Assembly: GCA_949284715.1 (NCBI GenBank)
Contig: CASDWH010000009.1
Span: 1-64,000, forward strand
DNA length: 64,000 bases
From: an uncultured bacterium
Lineage (GTDB): Bacteria; Cyanobacteriota; Vampirovibrionia; Gastranaerophilales; Gastranaerophilaceae
Direction: 5' to 3'
Both the position numbers and the translations under genes were made by a program. The stretch's first letter is position 1. Every line of letters begins with the position of its first letter. Of the stretch, positions 6,682-16,503 are shown piece by piece. The notes beneath the pieces are model-generated. The model saw nothing but the letters and a program-made list of their open reading frames with translations, was not told the origin of the DNA and made no database searches.

Positions 6682-8574
6682 ATGAATAAAAGTCAATCTA
6701 CAGGAATGTACATTATCCTTGCCATTATGGTTCTGGCATTTGTATCTATGCTTTTTAACGGGCCTGCTACAAACACCAAAGAGCTTGCATATTCATCATT
6801 TCTGCAAATGGCGGAAAAGGGCGAGATAAAAAGTGTTGATATTGATAAGGATTACTTGATTGCGGTTCCTGTTAATCAGCCTCAGCCTGAAGAAACCCAA
6901 AAACCGGCTTCTCAGAGTCCTCTTTTAGCTCCGCAAAAAACAGGAGAACTCCAATACAAAGTCCTTATTCCGCAAGGTGCTGATGTCGTTCAAAAAATGG
7001 AAGAACTTAACAATGTAGAAATAAAAGCAAAAAAGCCGAGTGAATCAAGTCAATGGCTCGGGGCATTAGGCGGTTTAATATTACCTTTATTATTTATAGT
7101 ATTCCTGATTATGCTGGCAAGAGGGATTCAGGCCGGCGGAACACAGGCTATGTCATTTGGTAAAAGCAAGGCAAAAATGATGCTTGATAATAAAGTAAAA
7201 ACAACCTTTAACGATGTTGCAGGTATTGACGAAGAAAAAAAAGAACTGGAAGAAATCGTAGACTTCTTAAAGAATGGTGAAAAATACTTAAAACTCGGAG
7301 CTAAAATTCCTAAGGGTGTCCTGTTAGTCGGCGCGCCCGGTACCGGTAAAACATTAATGGCTAAAGCCGTTGCAGGAGAAGCAGGCGTTCCTTTCTTCTC
7401 AATAAGCGGCTCGGACTTCGTTGAAATGTTCGTTGGTGTTGGCGCAAGCAGAGTAAGAGATCTTTTTGAACAGGCTAAAAAACACCAGCCCTGTATCGTT
7501 TTCATTGACGAAATTGACGCCGTCGGCCGTCAGCGCGGTGCAGGTCTTGGCGGCGGACATGACGAAAGAGAACAAACGTTGAACCAGTTATTGGTTGAAA
7601 TGGACGGTTTTGACGAAAATACTAATATCATAATTCTTGCAGCAACAAACAGACCGGATATTTTAGACAATGCTCTTCTTCGCCCAGGCCGTTTTGACCG
7701 GCAGATTATGGTAAGTCTGCCTGATGTTAAAGGGCGTGAACAAATTTTAAAAGTCCATGCTAAAGGCAAGCCGCTGGATGATGATGTTGATTTACCAACT
7801 CTTGCAAAACGTATCCCGGGATTTACTGGTGCTGACATTCAGAGTCTGCTAAATGAGTCTGCGCTTCTTGCAGCAAGAAAAAATAAAAACAAAATTTCAA
7901 TGGCAGAAGTTGACGAATCAATAGACCGTGTCATCGCCGGTATCGAAAAGAAAAGCAAGGTAATGACAGAAGATGATAAAAAACGTACATCTTACCACGA
8001 AGTCGGTCATGCATTGCTTGCCAAATTACTTGAGCATTGTGACAAGTTACACAAAGTTACTATCATTCCGCGCGGTTATGCTCTGGGTTTAACCTGGACA
8101 AAGCCCGAAGATAATAAAGTCAGCGTAAGCAAAGCAAAACTGTATGATGAAATTACAATGATATTAGGAGGCAGAGTTGCTGAAGAAATCGTTTTCGGCC
8201 CTGATGATATAAGTACAGGAGCCTCTAACGATATCGAAAAAGTTACAGGGATTGCAAGAAAAATGGTTACACAATGGGGCATGTCAGAAAAAATGGGTGC
8301 TATGGCCTACGGAAAATCACAAGAACACGTTTTTATGGGCAGGGATTTCGGACAAACCCGCGATTTTTCCGATGAAATTGCCGCTGATATTGATAAAGAA
8401 ATGAAACGTATTATTGATGAAAGATACAATATCGCCAAAAATCTTTTGAATGAAAACAGAGATATGCTTGAATACATTTCATCTGCACTGCTTGAAAAAG
8501 AAACTCTGGAAGAAAAAGATTTTGAAGAATTAATGGAAAAAGTAAGAAATGAAAGAGGTAATCAACAATGTTAA
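6682..8574 (+). CDS. ftsH: ATP-dependent zinc metalloprotease FtsH
   Basis: 630 residues, usual length. FtsH is a hexameric inner-membrane protease that degrades misfolded membrane proteins and regulators. TM segments lie at about 9-25 and 127-147, flanking an extracytoplasmic domain with a Pro/Gln-rich insert (about 64-86). The AAA module has Walker A GAPGTGKT (217-224), Walker B IVFIDEID (272-279) and the SRH region [20 protein letters not shown]. The zinc site is HEVGH (439-443). GGGG-like ribosome site AGAGGGG precedes the ATG. The stop overlaps the next gene by seven bases. Confidence 0.98.
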   Translation: MNKSQSTGMYIILAIMVLAFVSMLFNGPATNTKELAYSSFLQMAEKGEIKSVDIDKDYLIAVPVNQPQPEETQKPASQSPLLAPQKTGELQYKVLIPQGADVVQKMEELNNVEIKAKKPSESSQWLGALGGLILPLLFIVFLIMLARGIQAGGTQAMSFGKSKAKMMLDNKVKTTFNDVAGIDEEKKELEEIVDFLKNGEKYLKLGAKIPKGVLLVGAPGTGKTLMAKAVAGEAGVPFFSISGSDFVEMFVGVGASRVRDLFEQAKKHQPCIVFIDEIDAVGRQRGAGLGGGHDEREQTLNQLLVEMDGFDENTNIIILAATNRPDILDNALLRPGRFDRQIMVSLPDVKGREQILKVHAKGKPLDDDVDLPTLAKRIPGFTGADIQSLLNESALLAARKNKNKISMAEVDESIDRVIAGIEKKSKVMTEDDKKRTSYHEVGHALLAKLLEHCDKLHKVTIIPRGYALGLTWTKPEDNKVSVSKAKLYDEITMILGGRVAEEIVFGPDDISTGASNDIEKVTGIARKMVTQWGMSEKMGAMAYGKSQEHVFMGRDFGQTRDFSDEIAADIDKEMKRIIDERYNIAKNLLNENRDMLEYISSALLEKETLEEKDFEELMEKVRNERGNQQC

Positions 8575-9041
8575 CTAAAGAAGAATTTGTGCTTGAACAA
8601 TATAAATTGTATTCCGAACAAAAAGAAAAATTTACTTCGCGAAACTTTTCAACAAATAAATTTTATCTCACTGCATCTGTAGTTCTGGTTTTGTTAACTA
8701 TCTATACCGGCTCAATTGTGTTCATGAAGCTTATCCCGGGTTCGCTTTTATTTTCTGCAATCGGTGCTATCGTTTGTATACTCTGGTGGATGAATATTGA
8801 TACCTATAATCTGATGATAAAAATTAAATACCAGAATGTTCTGGAAGAGATGGAAAACTACCTTCCGATTAAACCATATACCCAGGAAAGAGATGCTCTT
8901 CAAGAATACAAAAAGAAGAAAAAAGCCTTTTTATTCTCTGATATGCAAAAAACTCTGGCAATTGTAGGATTGGTATTCTTCTTTGCATTATTTGTTTGTG
9001 ATGCAGTGCCTATTGTTTATAAACTTTGCTTTATGAACTAA
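8568..9041 (+). CDS. Three-TM membrane protein resembling the RipA-type octameric family
   Basis: 157 residues. The pattern is an N-terminal amphipathic EQYKLYSEQKEKFTSRN, TM1 at about 30-50 (FYLTASVVLVLLTIY), TM2 at about 57-75 (LLFSAIGAIVCILWWMN), then IKYQNVLEEMENYLPIKPYTQE and a C-terminal TM at about 127-146. This matches the general layout of small bacterial membrane proteins annotated as 'RipA family octameric membrane protein' (LxxxFxLTxN..., CxxWWxxI...K...LExxLP). The family call is from memory. It overlaps ftsH by seven bases, so a role near the protease or membrane quality control is an inference. Confidence 0.7.
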   Translation: MLTKEEFVLEQYKLYSEQKEKFTSRNFSTNKFYLTASVVLVLLTIYTGSIVFMKLIPGSLLFSAIGAIVCILWWMNIDTYNLMIKIKYQNVLEEMENYLPIKPYTQERDALQEYKKKKKAFLFSDMQKTLAIVGLVFFFALFVCDAVPIVYKLCFMN

Positions 9042-9062
9042 AATAAAAATTAAATTAAAACT

Positions 9063-9149
9063 GGAGGAATGTCCGAGAGGTTTAAGGTGCAGATCTCGAA
9101 AATCTGTGTGGGGGAAACTCCACCGTGGGTTCAAATCCCACTTCCTCCG
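9063..9149 (+). tRNA. tRNA-Ser, anticodon CGA
   Basis: Acceptor GGAGGAA (9063-9069) pairs with TTCCTCC (9142-9148), discriminator G at 9149. The anticodon stem CAGAT/ATCTG encloses the loop CTCGAAA, giving CGA (codon UCG). The long variable arm and GGTTCAAATCC T-arm are typical of tRNA-Ser. CCA is not encoded. Confidence 0.96.
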
Positions 9150-9189
9150 GTTTTATTTATTATAAGTACACTAATCAATAAAGGTAAAT

Positions 9190-10512
9190 ATGGAACAAAA
9201 ATCTCTATTTGAAAACGAAGTAAATCAACCGCTCGCCTCCAGGCTAAGACCTCAAAATCTGGATGAGTTTGTAGGGCAGCGCCATCTTATCGGAGAGGGG
9301 AAAATATTACGAAAACTAATAGAAGATGATAATATCACTTCCCTAATATTCTGGGGGCCGCCCGGAGTCGGGAAAACAACGCTTGCTACTATAATTGCAA
9401 ACAAAACCCATTCAGAGTTCATTAACTTTTCAGCAGTAACAAGCGGAATCAAAGAAATTAAAACAGTTATGACTCAGGCAGAACAAGCCAGAAAACTAGG
9501 AGAAAAAACAATAGTTTTTGTTGATGAAATCCATCGGTTTAATAAAGCACAGCAAGATGCGTTTTTACCATTTGTAGAGAAAGGCAGTATTATACTTATC
9601 GGGGCAACCACCGAAAATCCTTCCTTTGAGGTCAACGGAGCGCTGCTATCCAGATGTAAAGTTTTCGTCTTGCAAGGACTAAAGACTGAAGATCTTGTAT
9701 CCTTACTAAAGCGCGCAATAACAGACCCGCGCGGATTTGGAAGCCAAAGAGTTAATATTTCAGATGAACATCTGGAAATTATAGCAAAATTTGCAAACGG
9801 AGATGCCAGAAACGCACTTTCCACACTAGAAATGGTTGTATTAAACGGTAATGTTGATAAAAACGGGGAAATAACCGTCACTGATGAAACCTTAGAACAA
9901 TGTATATCAAAAAAATCTCTTTTATATGACAAAAATGGAGAAGAGCATTACAATATAATTTCGGCTCTGCATAAATCAATGCGCAACTCGGATCCGGATG
10001 CTGCAATATACTGGCTTGCAAGAATGCTTGAAGCCGGTGAAGACCCGCTTTATGTTGCAAGAAGAATTATCCGTTTTGCAAGTGAAGATATAGGACTCGC
10101 TGACCCGCACGCATTAGAAATTGCTGTTGCGGCATATCAAGCCTGCCATTTTATCGGCATGCCTGAATGTTCTGTTAATTTAACAGAAGCGGTAGTTTAC
10201 CTGTCTTTAGCCCCTAAATCAAATGCCCTCTACAGAGCATACGAAACAGCAAAAAGAGATGCAATAAAAGAGTTAGCAGAACCGGTACCGCTAGTCATCA
10301 GGAATGCACCGACAAAATTAATGAAAGAACTTGATTACGGAAAAGGGTACCAGTATGCGCATGATACGGAGGAAAAAATTACAAATATGCAGTGTCTGCC
10401 AGATTCATTAGCAGGCAAAGAATACTACAACCCGACAGAGCAAGGGCTTGAGGCAAAATATAAGGCAAAATTAGAAAGAATTAAAAACTGGAAAAAAGCT
10501 CACCAACTTTAA
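9190..10512 (+). CDS. rarA: Replication-associated recombination protein RarA (MgsA), AAA ATPase
   Basis: 440 residues. RarA acts at stalled replication forks with SSB and RecA. Features are PLASRLRPQNLDEFVGQRHLI (in two parts: PLASRLRPQNL, DEFVGQRHLI), Walker A GPPGVGKT (56-63), Walker B VFVDEIHRF (about 107-115), sensor 1 GATTENPSFE, an arginine-finger LLSRCKVF and the C-terminal clamp-loader-like domain with RIIRFASEDIGLADP and KxYxYAHD. It follows tRNA-Ser by 40 bases. Its end overlaps convergent pnuC by four bases. Confidence 0.97.
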   Translation: MEQKSLFENEVNQPLASRLRPQNLDEFVGQRHLIGEGKILRKLIEDDNITSLIFWGPPGVGKTTLATIIANKTHSEFINFSAVTSGIKEIKTVMTQAEQARKLGEKTIVFVDEIHRFNKAQQDAFLPFVEKGSIILIGATTENPSFEVNGALLSRCKVFVLQGLKTEDLVSLLKRAITDPRGFGSQRVNISDEHLEIIAKFANGDARNALSTLEMVVLNGNVDKNGEITVTDETLEQCISKKSLLYDKNGEEHYNIISALHKSMRNSDPDAAIYWLARMLEAGEDPLYVARRIIRFASEDIGLADPHALEIAVAAYQACHFIGMPECSVNLTEAVVYLSLAPKSNALYRAYETAKRDAIKELAEPVPLVIRNAPTKLMKELDYGKGYQYAHDTEEKITNMQCLPDSLAGKEYYNPTEQGLEAKYKAKLERIKNWKKAHQL

Positions 10513-11237
10513 TCACGAACTGGTTCTTGAACTTCCTCCAATTCTCTGTGCCATTTGATATAAAAATAAATGCCAAGTATAAAATATACTGTCCACATTA
10601 CAATAGTTGAATAAACCCTTTCGCCATGCAAAGCAACTTTCAGCCACATCATTACAGAAAGAGCATTAACAATTATCCATACTCCCCACTGCTCAATACA
10701 TCGTCTTACTGTAAGATACATTCCAACAAGAGATAAAACCGTTGTTATACCATCTATAACTGGACTGGGGTCATGCATAAATTTAAGAATAAATATTGCT
10801 CCTGCACACCCCATAAGAGATATGACTAAAAGATTTAATAACTCATCTAACCCCAAACTTGTTTTATAAATTTCATGCGTTTTCCATTTTAAATGTTCAC
10901 TCCACTTAAAAATACCAACTATCTGCATTGGAATATAATAGGCTGCATACAACAGCATGTTCCCATAAAGCGCATTTTTAAAAGATAAATAAACATAGAA
11001 GCCTGAGCCTAATAAGCCAAAGAAATAACAAGAAATCTTACCTTTACCGGCTAGAAAAGTATACAATATCCCGCATAGAGCAGACATTACAGCAACAAGA
11101 CTGTCATTAAAGAGCAGCGCATTCACCCCGATTATACAAAAAACTATCGCAAGCCCAAAAAATTCTCCAAAACTCCAGCCCCTTAATTCAAATTTTACAA
11201 AATGTTTAGTTTCTTTAATAATAGTTTTACTTTTCAT
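10509..11237 (-). CDS. pnuC: Nicotinamide riboside transporter PnuC
   Basis: 242 residues with about seven membrane segments. PnuC facilitates uptake of nicotinamide riboside, which is trapped by phosphorylation. Family signatures are GKGKISCYFFGLLGSGFYVYL (quoted parts: GKISCYFFGLLG), YYIPMQIVGIFKW, and near the C-terminus WGVWIIVNALSVMMWLKV. It is transcribed divergently from the 11263 gene with a 25-base gap. No NAD- or preQ1-type riboswitch fits in that gap. It pairs functionally with nadD. Confidence 0.93.
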   Translation of the reverse strand: MKSKTIIKETKHFVKFELRGWSFGEFFGLAIVFCIIGVNALLFNDSLVAVMSALCGILYTFLAGKGKISCYFFGLLGSGFYVYLSFKNALYGNMLLYAAYYIPMQIVGIFKWSEHLKWKTHEIYKTSLGLDELLNLLVISLMGCAGAIFILKFMHDPSPVIDGITTVLSLVGMYLTVRRCIEQWGVWIIVNALSVMMWLKVALHGERVYSTIVMWTVYFILGIYFYIKWHRELEEVQEPVRD

Positions 11238-11262
11238 TACTATTGTTATCTAATAAAAATAG

Positions 11263-12276
11263 ATGAAAGTAAATCTTTTTAATCAAAATATCTATAAAAA
11301 TAAAATATTACTCAAAGGATTAGAATTTGCAGCAAACAACGGGGCATTATTTGTAGCAGCATCTACCTTCACCCTATCAACAGTTGTACGCCCCTTATCA
11401 ATACTTGCGACACCCAAAACTGACAAAGAAAACAAAAAGTTTGCTCTAATAAAATCCTTAGCCTCATCTGCCGGCGGGTATTTACTAATTATGGCGGCAT
11501 CAATACCTGTGGCTAATAGTGTTAAAAAAATTGATAAAAATCCGATAAAATACCTTACACCTCAATCTATACAGGCTTTAGGAAAAGGAGAAAAAAATAT
11601 TACGGCTTCAAAAAACTATCAGTTCGCAACACAATTATTTAAACTTGGACTCGGAATGGTAATGGCTGCACCAAAATCAGTTTTTACCAATATGTTAATA
11701 TCTCCGTTTCTGGCTCTTAACAATAAAATAAAGCACAAGCATAACACTAAACGCGAAAATAATAGCGAAAACAAAGAATTAACATTTAAAGGCAAAGGCG
11801 ATCCTCTAACAAGGGGTATCGCCAAAATTTTAAATATGCCATGTATTCATGCATTCTCGGAGCGGCTCAAAAATTCAAATTTTGCAATGCATATCATGGC
11901 CTTAACCGATACTATTTCAACACTTACACTTATAGGTTTAATTAACAAGAATAAACATCTTAATAAAGACAGAAAGCGGGTGCTAAACTATAATTCAGCT
12001 ATTGCAACGGGTTTAAGCATCGGCTGTAGTTATGTTGCAGATGCTGCGCTTGATGGAGTAACGGAGAAATTTGTAAAAAAATTCACAGAAACTAACAAGA
12101 ATTCGCCCAAATTAAGTAAATACATAGAAGGTATTAAGATTGCAAAACCAACATTAATTCTTGGAATTACTTATTATGCTTTAATTCCTCTTATATCAAC
12201 ATTTCTTGCCGAACGCATAGATAATGCAAGCCATCATAAACACTTGGAGTCTGCACAGTCTAAAAAAACTACTTAA
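11263..12276 (+). CDS. Lineage-specific multi-span membrane protein
   Basis: 337 residues, no recognised domain. Hydrophobic segments at about 24-50 (ALFVAASTFTLSTVVRPLSIL), 65-85 (SLASSAGGYLLIMAASIPVA), 122-150, 205-225 and 285-312 alternate with Lys-rich loops. A middle KELTFKGKG recalls the F-[K/G]-[G/A] tag of other unrecognised proteins here. No obvious ribosome site precedes the ATG. It ends inside the convergent AsmA-like gene by eight bases. Unknown function, very likely inner membrane. Confidence 0.75.
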   Translation: MKVNLFNQNIYKNKILLKGLEFAANNGALFVAASTFTLSTVVRPLSILATPKTDKENKKFALIKSLASSAGGYLLIMAASIPVANSVKKIDKNPIKYLTPQSIQALGKGEKNITASKNYQFATQLFKLGLGMVMAAPKSVFTNMLISPFLALNNKIKHKHNTKRENNSENKELTFKGKGDPLTRGIAKILNMPCIHAFSERLKNSNFAMHIMALTDTISTLTLIGLINKNKHLNKDRKRVLNYNSAIATGLSIGCSYVADAALDGVTEKFVKKFTETNKNSPKLSKYIEGIKIAKPTLILGITYYALIPLISTFLAERIDNASHHKHLESAQSKKTT

Positions 12277-15112
12277 TTTTCTTCAGCGATGACAGGAAGT
12301 TATTATGTTCTACATCCCCGTCAACGGTTGTTAAAAATACCTGACAATCCTTTTCATCAGCATTAATAGATGGTAATAACTTAAGCTCTGCTGCATAGTA
12401 GTTTGCATCACTATTATTTGCCCCTAGAGAAACCCTATTTGCAAGACTATTTAAGGACAAATTCCGCAGGAAGCCGGCAATACCTTTATTTTTATTCGCA
12501 AATTTTGTATAAATTCTTAATGAAGCATCACGTGAAACTAAATCAAATCTTCCCATAATAAGGCACGCAAGCTGCTCTGCTGAGGATATAATCTCCATAC
12601 GGTTAATAACATTATCTTTCATCTTCAATGTGCCGGAAATCTTCGCAAAACGTCCTTCCGGAATATTAACCAAATCAAACACTGTTGAAGGGCTGACCAT
12701 TGCCATCGGATTACGGAAAATTGATACAAAGTTAAGTGCATACTCAACCAGACCTATTTTTTCGATTGTCCCGTCAAAAATTGCAAATTTTATCATCCCG
12801 TTGAGTGCTAACGACTTATCCGTATTAATATCAATAATACCGCTGGCTTTACCGGTAATCTCTCTTTTTAAATTTAGCATCGCTGATGCAACTCTGTCCG
12901 AATCAATGTCTTTTACCCCAAGAATAACCCTGTATAAATTATTAACTAGGTCGCAGCGGACTTTCACGGAAGAATGTCCATCAGCAAAATCAAACCTGTT
13001 TGAATCAATTTTGAGTTTGCCGTCTTTACTTAAAGACGCAGAAGCATGAAGATTGCCGAAATTAATATCTTTATATTTTCCTTTAAGTAAATGGAATCCG
13101 GCATGTTCTATAGCAATGATTCCAGGAACAAATATCTGCACATTATCTTCCGCTATATCAGCTTCCGCAAGCTCGGAATCAGAACCACTTTCGGCTGTCG
13201 CCATAAAGTTTTCCTGCGCCTTTTGCTCTTCAACACTTGGCGATTCCGCATTTGGCTTAGATGCCGGCGGCGCAGCAACAGACGCCATCATTCTTTCAAC
13301 ATCAACATTATCAATTGTAAAATCAATATCTTTAATAATTACAGGCAGCACCATCTGATTAAGCATCGTTCCGGTAAGCTTGTAGTCAGAGCGCTTATAC
13401 TTCCCGCTTGAAGAGAGGTTAAGTGTTCCGTTAGTTGTACTAAAACTGCCATCTCTGATAAATAATCTTTGTGATGGTACAAATACTTTTTCAGCTTTAA
13501 GTGTGCCTTTTAATACCGGAACTTTTCCTGTATTAACCCATTCCATATTTCCGGAGATTAAACCGCGCCTAAAAAGTTTTTGTCCGATTAATACATTAAG
13601 AAACTCACTTGGAAGCGGATTAGGAACATCAAACCCGAGATTAAGAATATTGTTATTATCCGCAATATCAATATTACCAAAGATAGTAAGAATAGGTTTT
13701 ACTTTTGACCCTTTATTAATCTCTTTTGCTATATAATATCTAATGTTTTCTATATTTAAAATATTTCCTTTTAAGTGAATATCAGCAGCAACTGCACGAT
13801 CGTAACCGGTCGGACTAAGCGATGCTCCTTCTATTAGTATATCGTTGCCCGCCGCAAGTTTTGCCATATACACAACATCAACATTGTTATATTTAGAAAA
13901 TACCTTAATCAAGGTTCCGGCAGGTTTTTCGCCAGTCATTGTAATAGAACAGCCGGCGAGTTTAGACAGATATCTTCTTGTAAAATCATCTGTCATAATT
14001 GTTTTTATATCTATTTTGGTATCAACAGATTTGTAATAATCAGTAACTGTACCGGTTAAAGTTAATTCGTTTTTCTTATTTCCAGCATAGTATCCGGTAA
14101 AATCCTCCAGTGTAATCAAGTCCGGTTTTATATCAATATGCCCGCCCGTCACATTTACCGGCATATCAGCCAGCGAGCGAAGGTTAAATGATGAATCCTT
14201 TACTTTTATATCGCCGTTTAGGCCTTTTCTTGTATAAAGTAATTTAAAATCAACATGCCCTTTAAGATTTTTAGTTTCAGCTATAATATCACTGCCGTTA
14301 TTTATAAATAAATTAGCCCCCAATAAATTTGCACCGTCTGCAAGGCTGAAATTATTGGATTCTAATACAATTGCATATTTTTTCTCTGAAGCCATCGACT
14401 TGATTATTATTCTGGAATTATTTATATCAAGCGGACATTCCTCAATAATCAGACGTCTTTTATCTGTATAAAACTTGTTGTTATCGCTTAATGATATTTT
14501 CAAATCTTTGCCGTTCTTAGAAATAACCGTATCTATAATAAAACGAACATGTTTAGGGTTTCGTTTTTCCTCTATCAGCATTTTACGGCCGTTTAAAGTC
14601 AACTTTGTATCCTCGGAGAGGGAGGCTAGAATTTTGCAGTTATTTATATACAGTTTTGAATTAAAAATATCTAACTTTGTAGATATAGGTTTTGTTTCTT
14701 TTTTTTCTTGCTCTTGAGCCGGAATCAGCGCCATTATTTTATCTACATCAACGAATAAATCATCTATACCGAGAGTCTTAAAAGTAATTTCATTTTTAAG
14801 GAGTTTGGCGAAGGAAATTTCAGTTTTAAAATCTTTAACAACTAATAAATCCTCATTTTCTTTTCTTAAAGCAATCTTGTCTACATCAAACGAAAACCCG
14901 GGTCTGAATCCGGTTTTTAACTCCGGGTTAACTATGGTAAGTTCTGCACCTGTTGACTTAAGAGTCTGTTCTTCAACAAAATTTATAACTGATTTACTTG
15001 ATACAACCTTTGGAAGTATAAGAGTATAAAAGGCAATTATTATAAATACTAAGATAATTACTGATATTGCAAACAGCCTAAATAGACGTTTAACCGGTAT
15101 AAAACTTTTCAT
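12269..15112 (-). CDS. Large AsmA-like envelope protein
   Basis: 947 residues. An N-terminal TM anchor (about 11-33, FAISVIILVFIIIAFYTLIL) is followed by a very long beta-rich extracytoplasmic region. The C-terminal part resembles the AsmA C-terminal domain: ASGIIDINTDKSLALNGMIKF (parts), ALNFVSIFRNPMA, then EGRFAKISGTLKMKDNVINR. A Pro/Ala/Glu linker sits at about 630-665. AsmA/TamB-type proteins are bridge-like and are thought to move phospholipids to the outer membrane. This fits a diderm cell. Which AsmA subfamily it belongs to cannot be told by eye. Confidence 0.82.
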   Translation of the reverse strand: MKSFIPVKRLFRLFAISVIILVFIIIAFYTLILPKVVSSKSVINFVEEQTLKSTGAELTIVNPELKTGFRPGFSFDVDKIALRKENEDLLVVKDFKTEISFAKLLKNEITFKTLGIDDLFVDVDKIMALIPAQEQEKKETKPISTKLDIFNSKLYINNCKILASLSEDTKLTLNGRKMLIEEKRNPKHVRFIIDTVISKNGKDLKISLSDNNKFYTDKRRLIIEECPLDINNSRIIIKSMASEKKYAIVLESNNFSLADGANLLGANLFINNGSDIIAETKNLKGHVDFKLLYTRKGLNGDIKVKDSSFNLRSLADMPVNVTGGHIDIKPDLITLEDFTGYYAGNKKNELTLTGTVTDYYKSVDTKIDIKTIMTDDFTRRYLSKLAGCSITMTGEKPAGTLIKVFSKYNNVDVVYMAKLAAGNDILIEGASLSPTGYDRAVAADIHLKGNILNIENIRYYIAKEINKGSKVKPILTIFGNIDIADNNNILNLGFDVPNPLPSEFLNVLIGQKLFRRGLISGNMEWVNTGKVPVLKGTLKAEKVFVPSQRLFIRDGSFSTTNGTLNLSSSGKYKRSDYKLTGTMLNQMVLPVIIKDIDFTIDNVDVERMMASVAAPPASKPNAESPSVEEQKAQENFMATAESGSDSELAEADIAEDNVQIFVPGIIAIEHAGFHLLKGKYKDINFGNLHASASLSKDGKLKIDSNRFDFADGHSSVKVRCDLVNNLYRVILGVKDIDSDRVASAMLNLKREITGKASGIIDINTDKSLALNGMIKFAIFDGTIEKIGLVEYALNFVSIFRNPMAMVSPSTVFDLVNIPEGRFAKISGTLKMKDNVINRMEIISSAEQLACLIMGRFDLVSRDASLRIYTKFANKNKGIAGFLRNLSLNSLANRVSLGANNSDANYYAAELKLLPSINADEKDCQVFLTTVDGDVEHNNFLSSLKKIK

Positions 15113-15161
15113 AAAGCAAACATCCTCTCCTAGAAAAAAATTATAGCATAAAAAAATTTTA

Positions 15162-15170
15162 TGATATCAT
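15162..15170 (+). promoter_or_regulatory. Extended -10 directly before the WG-repeat gene (leaderless candidate)
   Basis: TGATATCAT (TG 15162-15163, TATCAT 15165-15170) ends seven bases before the ATG at 15177. No Shine-Dalgarno sequence is present. Confidence 0.5.
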
Positions 15171-15176
15171 GCAGTT

Positions 15177-16100
15177 ATGAAGAAAATCTTTTGCAGAGCT
15201 TTATTATTAGTTTTATTATTATCAAGCTGTAGTTTTGCGGCTGATGTTTCGGTATTTAGCGAGGATGGTAAATTCGGGTTAAAAGACTCTAAAGATAACG
15301 TCATTGCAAAACCTGTATACAAAAAGCTAATTGCACTCGGCGAAACCTCATACATAGCGCTAAAAGGCAGCAAATACGGACTTGTTGCAAAAGATGGCAG
15401 TACAATTCTAGACTTCAAATACACGCATGCGGCAAGAGTGCTTGGTAAATTTGTTAAATTCGGGAATTATAAAGGTTATGGTTTATACGACGAAGAGGGG
15501 CGTGTTATAATTCCTCAGGAACAAGACTCAATAGATATTCTTTTTGGCGGGATGTTTCTTGTAAGCAAAAACTACAAGTACGGACTTGTCGATTTTAACG
15601 GAAACATAATCCTTGATTATGTCTGTGATGATATTTATATGCCCAAGCCCAATATCATGAGAGTTAAATACAATGGCGAATGGTATGAAATAGAACAGGT
15701 ATCAGCACAATCACTTTCTCTGCCCAAAGATATTCAGGAATTAAAAACAAGCAGTGAGTTCAAAATCACCAAACTTGTTACAAGCCCTGGTGCCGCCTCA
15801 AAGTATTCAGTTGTAACAACAACAGATTATTTCTTAAAAATTCTTTCATCAATATCCCCTGCGTACGAAGCAACTATTGATGAACTTATGCTCTCGCAAG
15901 GCGCTGAAGCTGTATCTATATTTATGAAAGTAAGCTGGCTTCCTAAATTCCCGTTTGTTTATGCAAAAAATTATTACAAAACCTTCAGAAACCCGAATAA
16001 CGGGCCGCTTTCCGGGTTAAAAGAAAATATTATGAGAGAACTTCAAACAAAAGAAACTCCTGATAATCCAGAAACAGAAAAAAAAATAACTGACAATTAG
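15177..16100 (+). CDS. Exported WG-repeat protein
   Basis: 307 residues. The N-terminus MKKIFCRALLLVLLLSSCSFA is a signal peptide, with either an LSSC lipobox or cleavage before ADVS. At least four WG-type beta repeats follow in residues about 30-180: DGKFGLKDSKDNVI, GSKYGLVAKDGSTIL, YKGYGLYDEEGRVI, NYKYGLVDFNGNII. The remaining C-terminal part (about 190-307) is helical without a recognised domain. WG-repeat proteins are usually surface or periplasmic, of unknown function. Its promoter appears to start transcription at the ATG. Confidence 0.85.
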   Translation: MKKIFCRALLLVLLLSSCSFAADVSVFSEDGKFGLKDSKDNVIAKPVYKKLIALGETSYIALKGSKYGLVAKDGSTILDFKYTHAARVLGKFVKFGNYKGYGLYDEEGRVIIPQEQDSIDILFGGMFLVSKNYKYGLVDFNGNIILDYVCDDIYMPKPNIMRVKYNGEWYEIEQVSAQSLSLPKDIQELKTSSEFKITKLVTSPGAASKYSVVTTTDYFLKILSSISPAYEATIDELMLSQGAEAVSIFMKVSWLPKFPFVYAKNYYKTFRNPNNGPLSGLKENIMRELQTKETPDNPETEKKITDN

Positions 16101-16118
16101 ATTTTTATATAGTAAAAT
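16090..16118 (+). promoter_or_regulatory. Promoter of the DUF1653 gene (leaderless candidate)
   Basis: CTGACA (16090-16095), 17-base spacer, TAAAAT (16113-16118), seven bases before the ATG at 16125. The -35 overlaps the stop of the preceding gene. Confidence 0.55.
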
Positions 16119-16124
16119 AATAGT

Positions 16125-16331
16125 ATGATTGAATTAAATAAATTATATAAGCATTACAAAGGAACAGTATATCGCACAATATTTTTCGCAAAAGACAGCG
16201 AAACAGGTAAAGATGTGGTTATATATCAAAATCCTGAGAATTTTCAAATCTGGGTTCGCCCGATAGATATGTGGGAAGAAGTTGTTGATGATAACGGAAC
16301 AAAAAGATTTACTCTTATTGAGGAAGAATGA
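16125..16331 (+). CDS. DUF1653 family protein
   Basis: 68 residues, the usual short length. The pattern LYKHYKGTVYRTIFFAKDSETGKDVVIYQ (quoted in parts: LYKHYKGTVYR, AKDSETGKDVVIYQ), then IWVRPIDMWEE matches DUF1653 (xYRHYKGxxY..., hsEt.e..VvY..., WVRPxxMF). Function unknown; the fold is a small beta barrel. It is coupled by an ATGA overlap to the 50-residue gene that follows. Confidence 0.85.
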   Translation: MIELNKLYKHYKGTVYRTIFFAKDSETGKDVVIYQNPENFQIWVRPIDMWEEVVDDNGTKRFTLIEEE

Positions 16332-16480
16332 TTACAAAAGAAGTCAACGACTGGATAAAAAAAGCTGAGCAGGGCCGATATTCATACGATTCCGCAATAG
16401 AAGAATTTATGAGAATCTCTAAGTATCTTACTAAAGAAGAGGTCAGGCAGATTCTTTCGAGGCTAAAAAAAGCCCTGTAA
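16328..16480 (+). CDS. Small helical protein, 50 residues, coupled to the DUF1653 gene
   Basis: The ATG at 16328 overlaps the DUF1653 stop as ATGA, and GAGGAAGA just upstream can act as ribosome site. The product begins MITKEVNDWIKKAEQGRYSY and ends VRQILSRLKKAL. It is charged, with three predicted amphipathic helices and no membrane segment or Cys. The stop codon lies in the stem of the terminator shared with the convergent gene. Close coupling suggests it works with the DUF1653 protein. Confidence 0.7.
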   Translation: MITKEVNDWIKKAEQGRYSYDSAIEEFMRISKYLTKEEVRQILSRLKKAL

Positions 16481-16497
16481 TAAATACAGAGCTTTTT
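16464..16497. terminator. Bidirectional terminator overlapping the small gene's 3' end
   Basis: AGCCCTGTA (16471-16479) pairs with TACAGAGCT (16485-16493), with one G-U pair on the minus strand. T5 lies on the right and A7 on the left, so it fits the SIMPL gene (minus) best. Confidence 0.75.
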
Positions 16498-16503
16498 CGT
16501 TAA

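Noticed and set aside
11238-11262. NAD-related riboswitch for pnuC
   Set aside because: The gap to the divergent gene is only 25 bases, too short for a known riboswitch.
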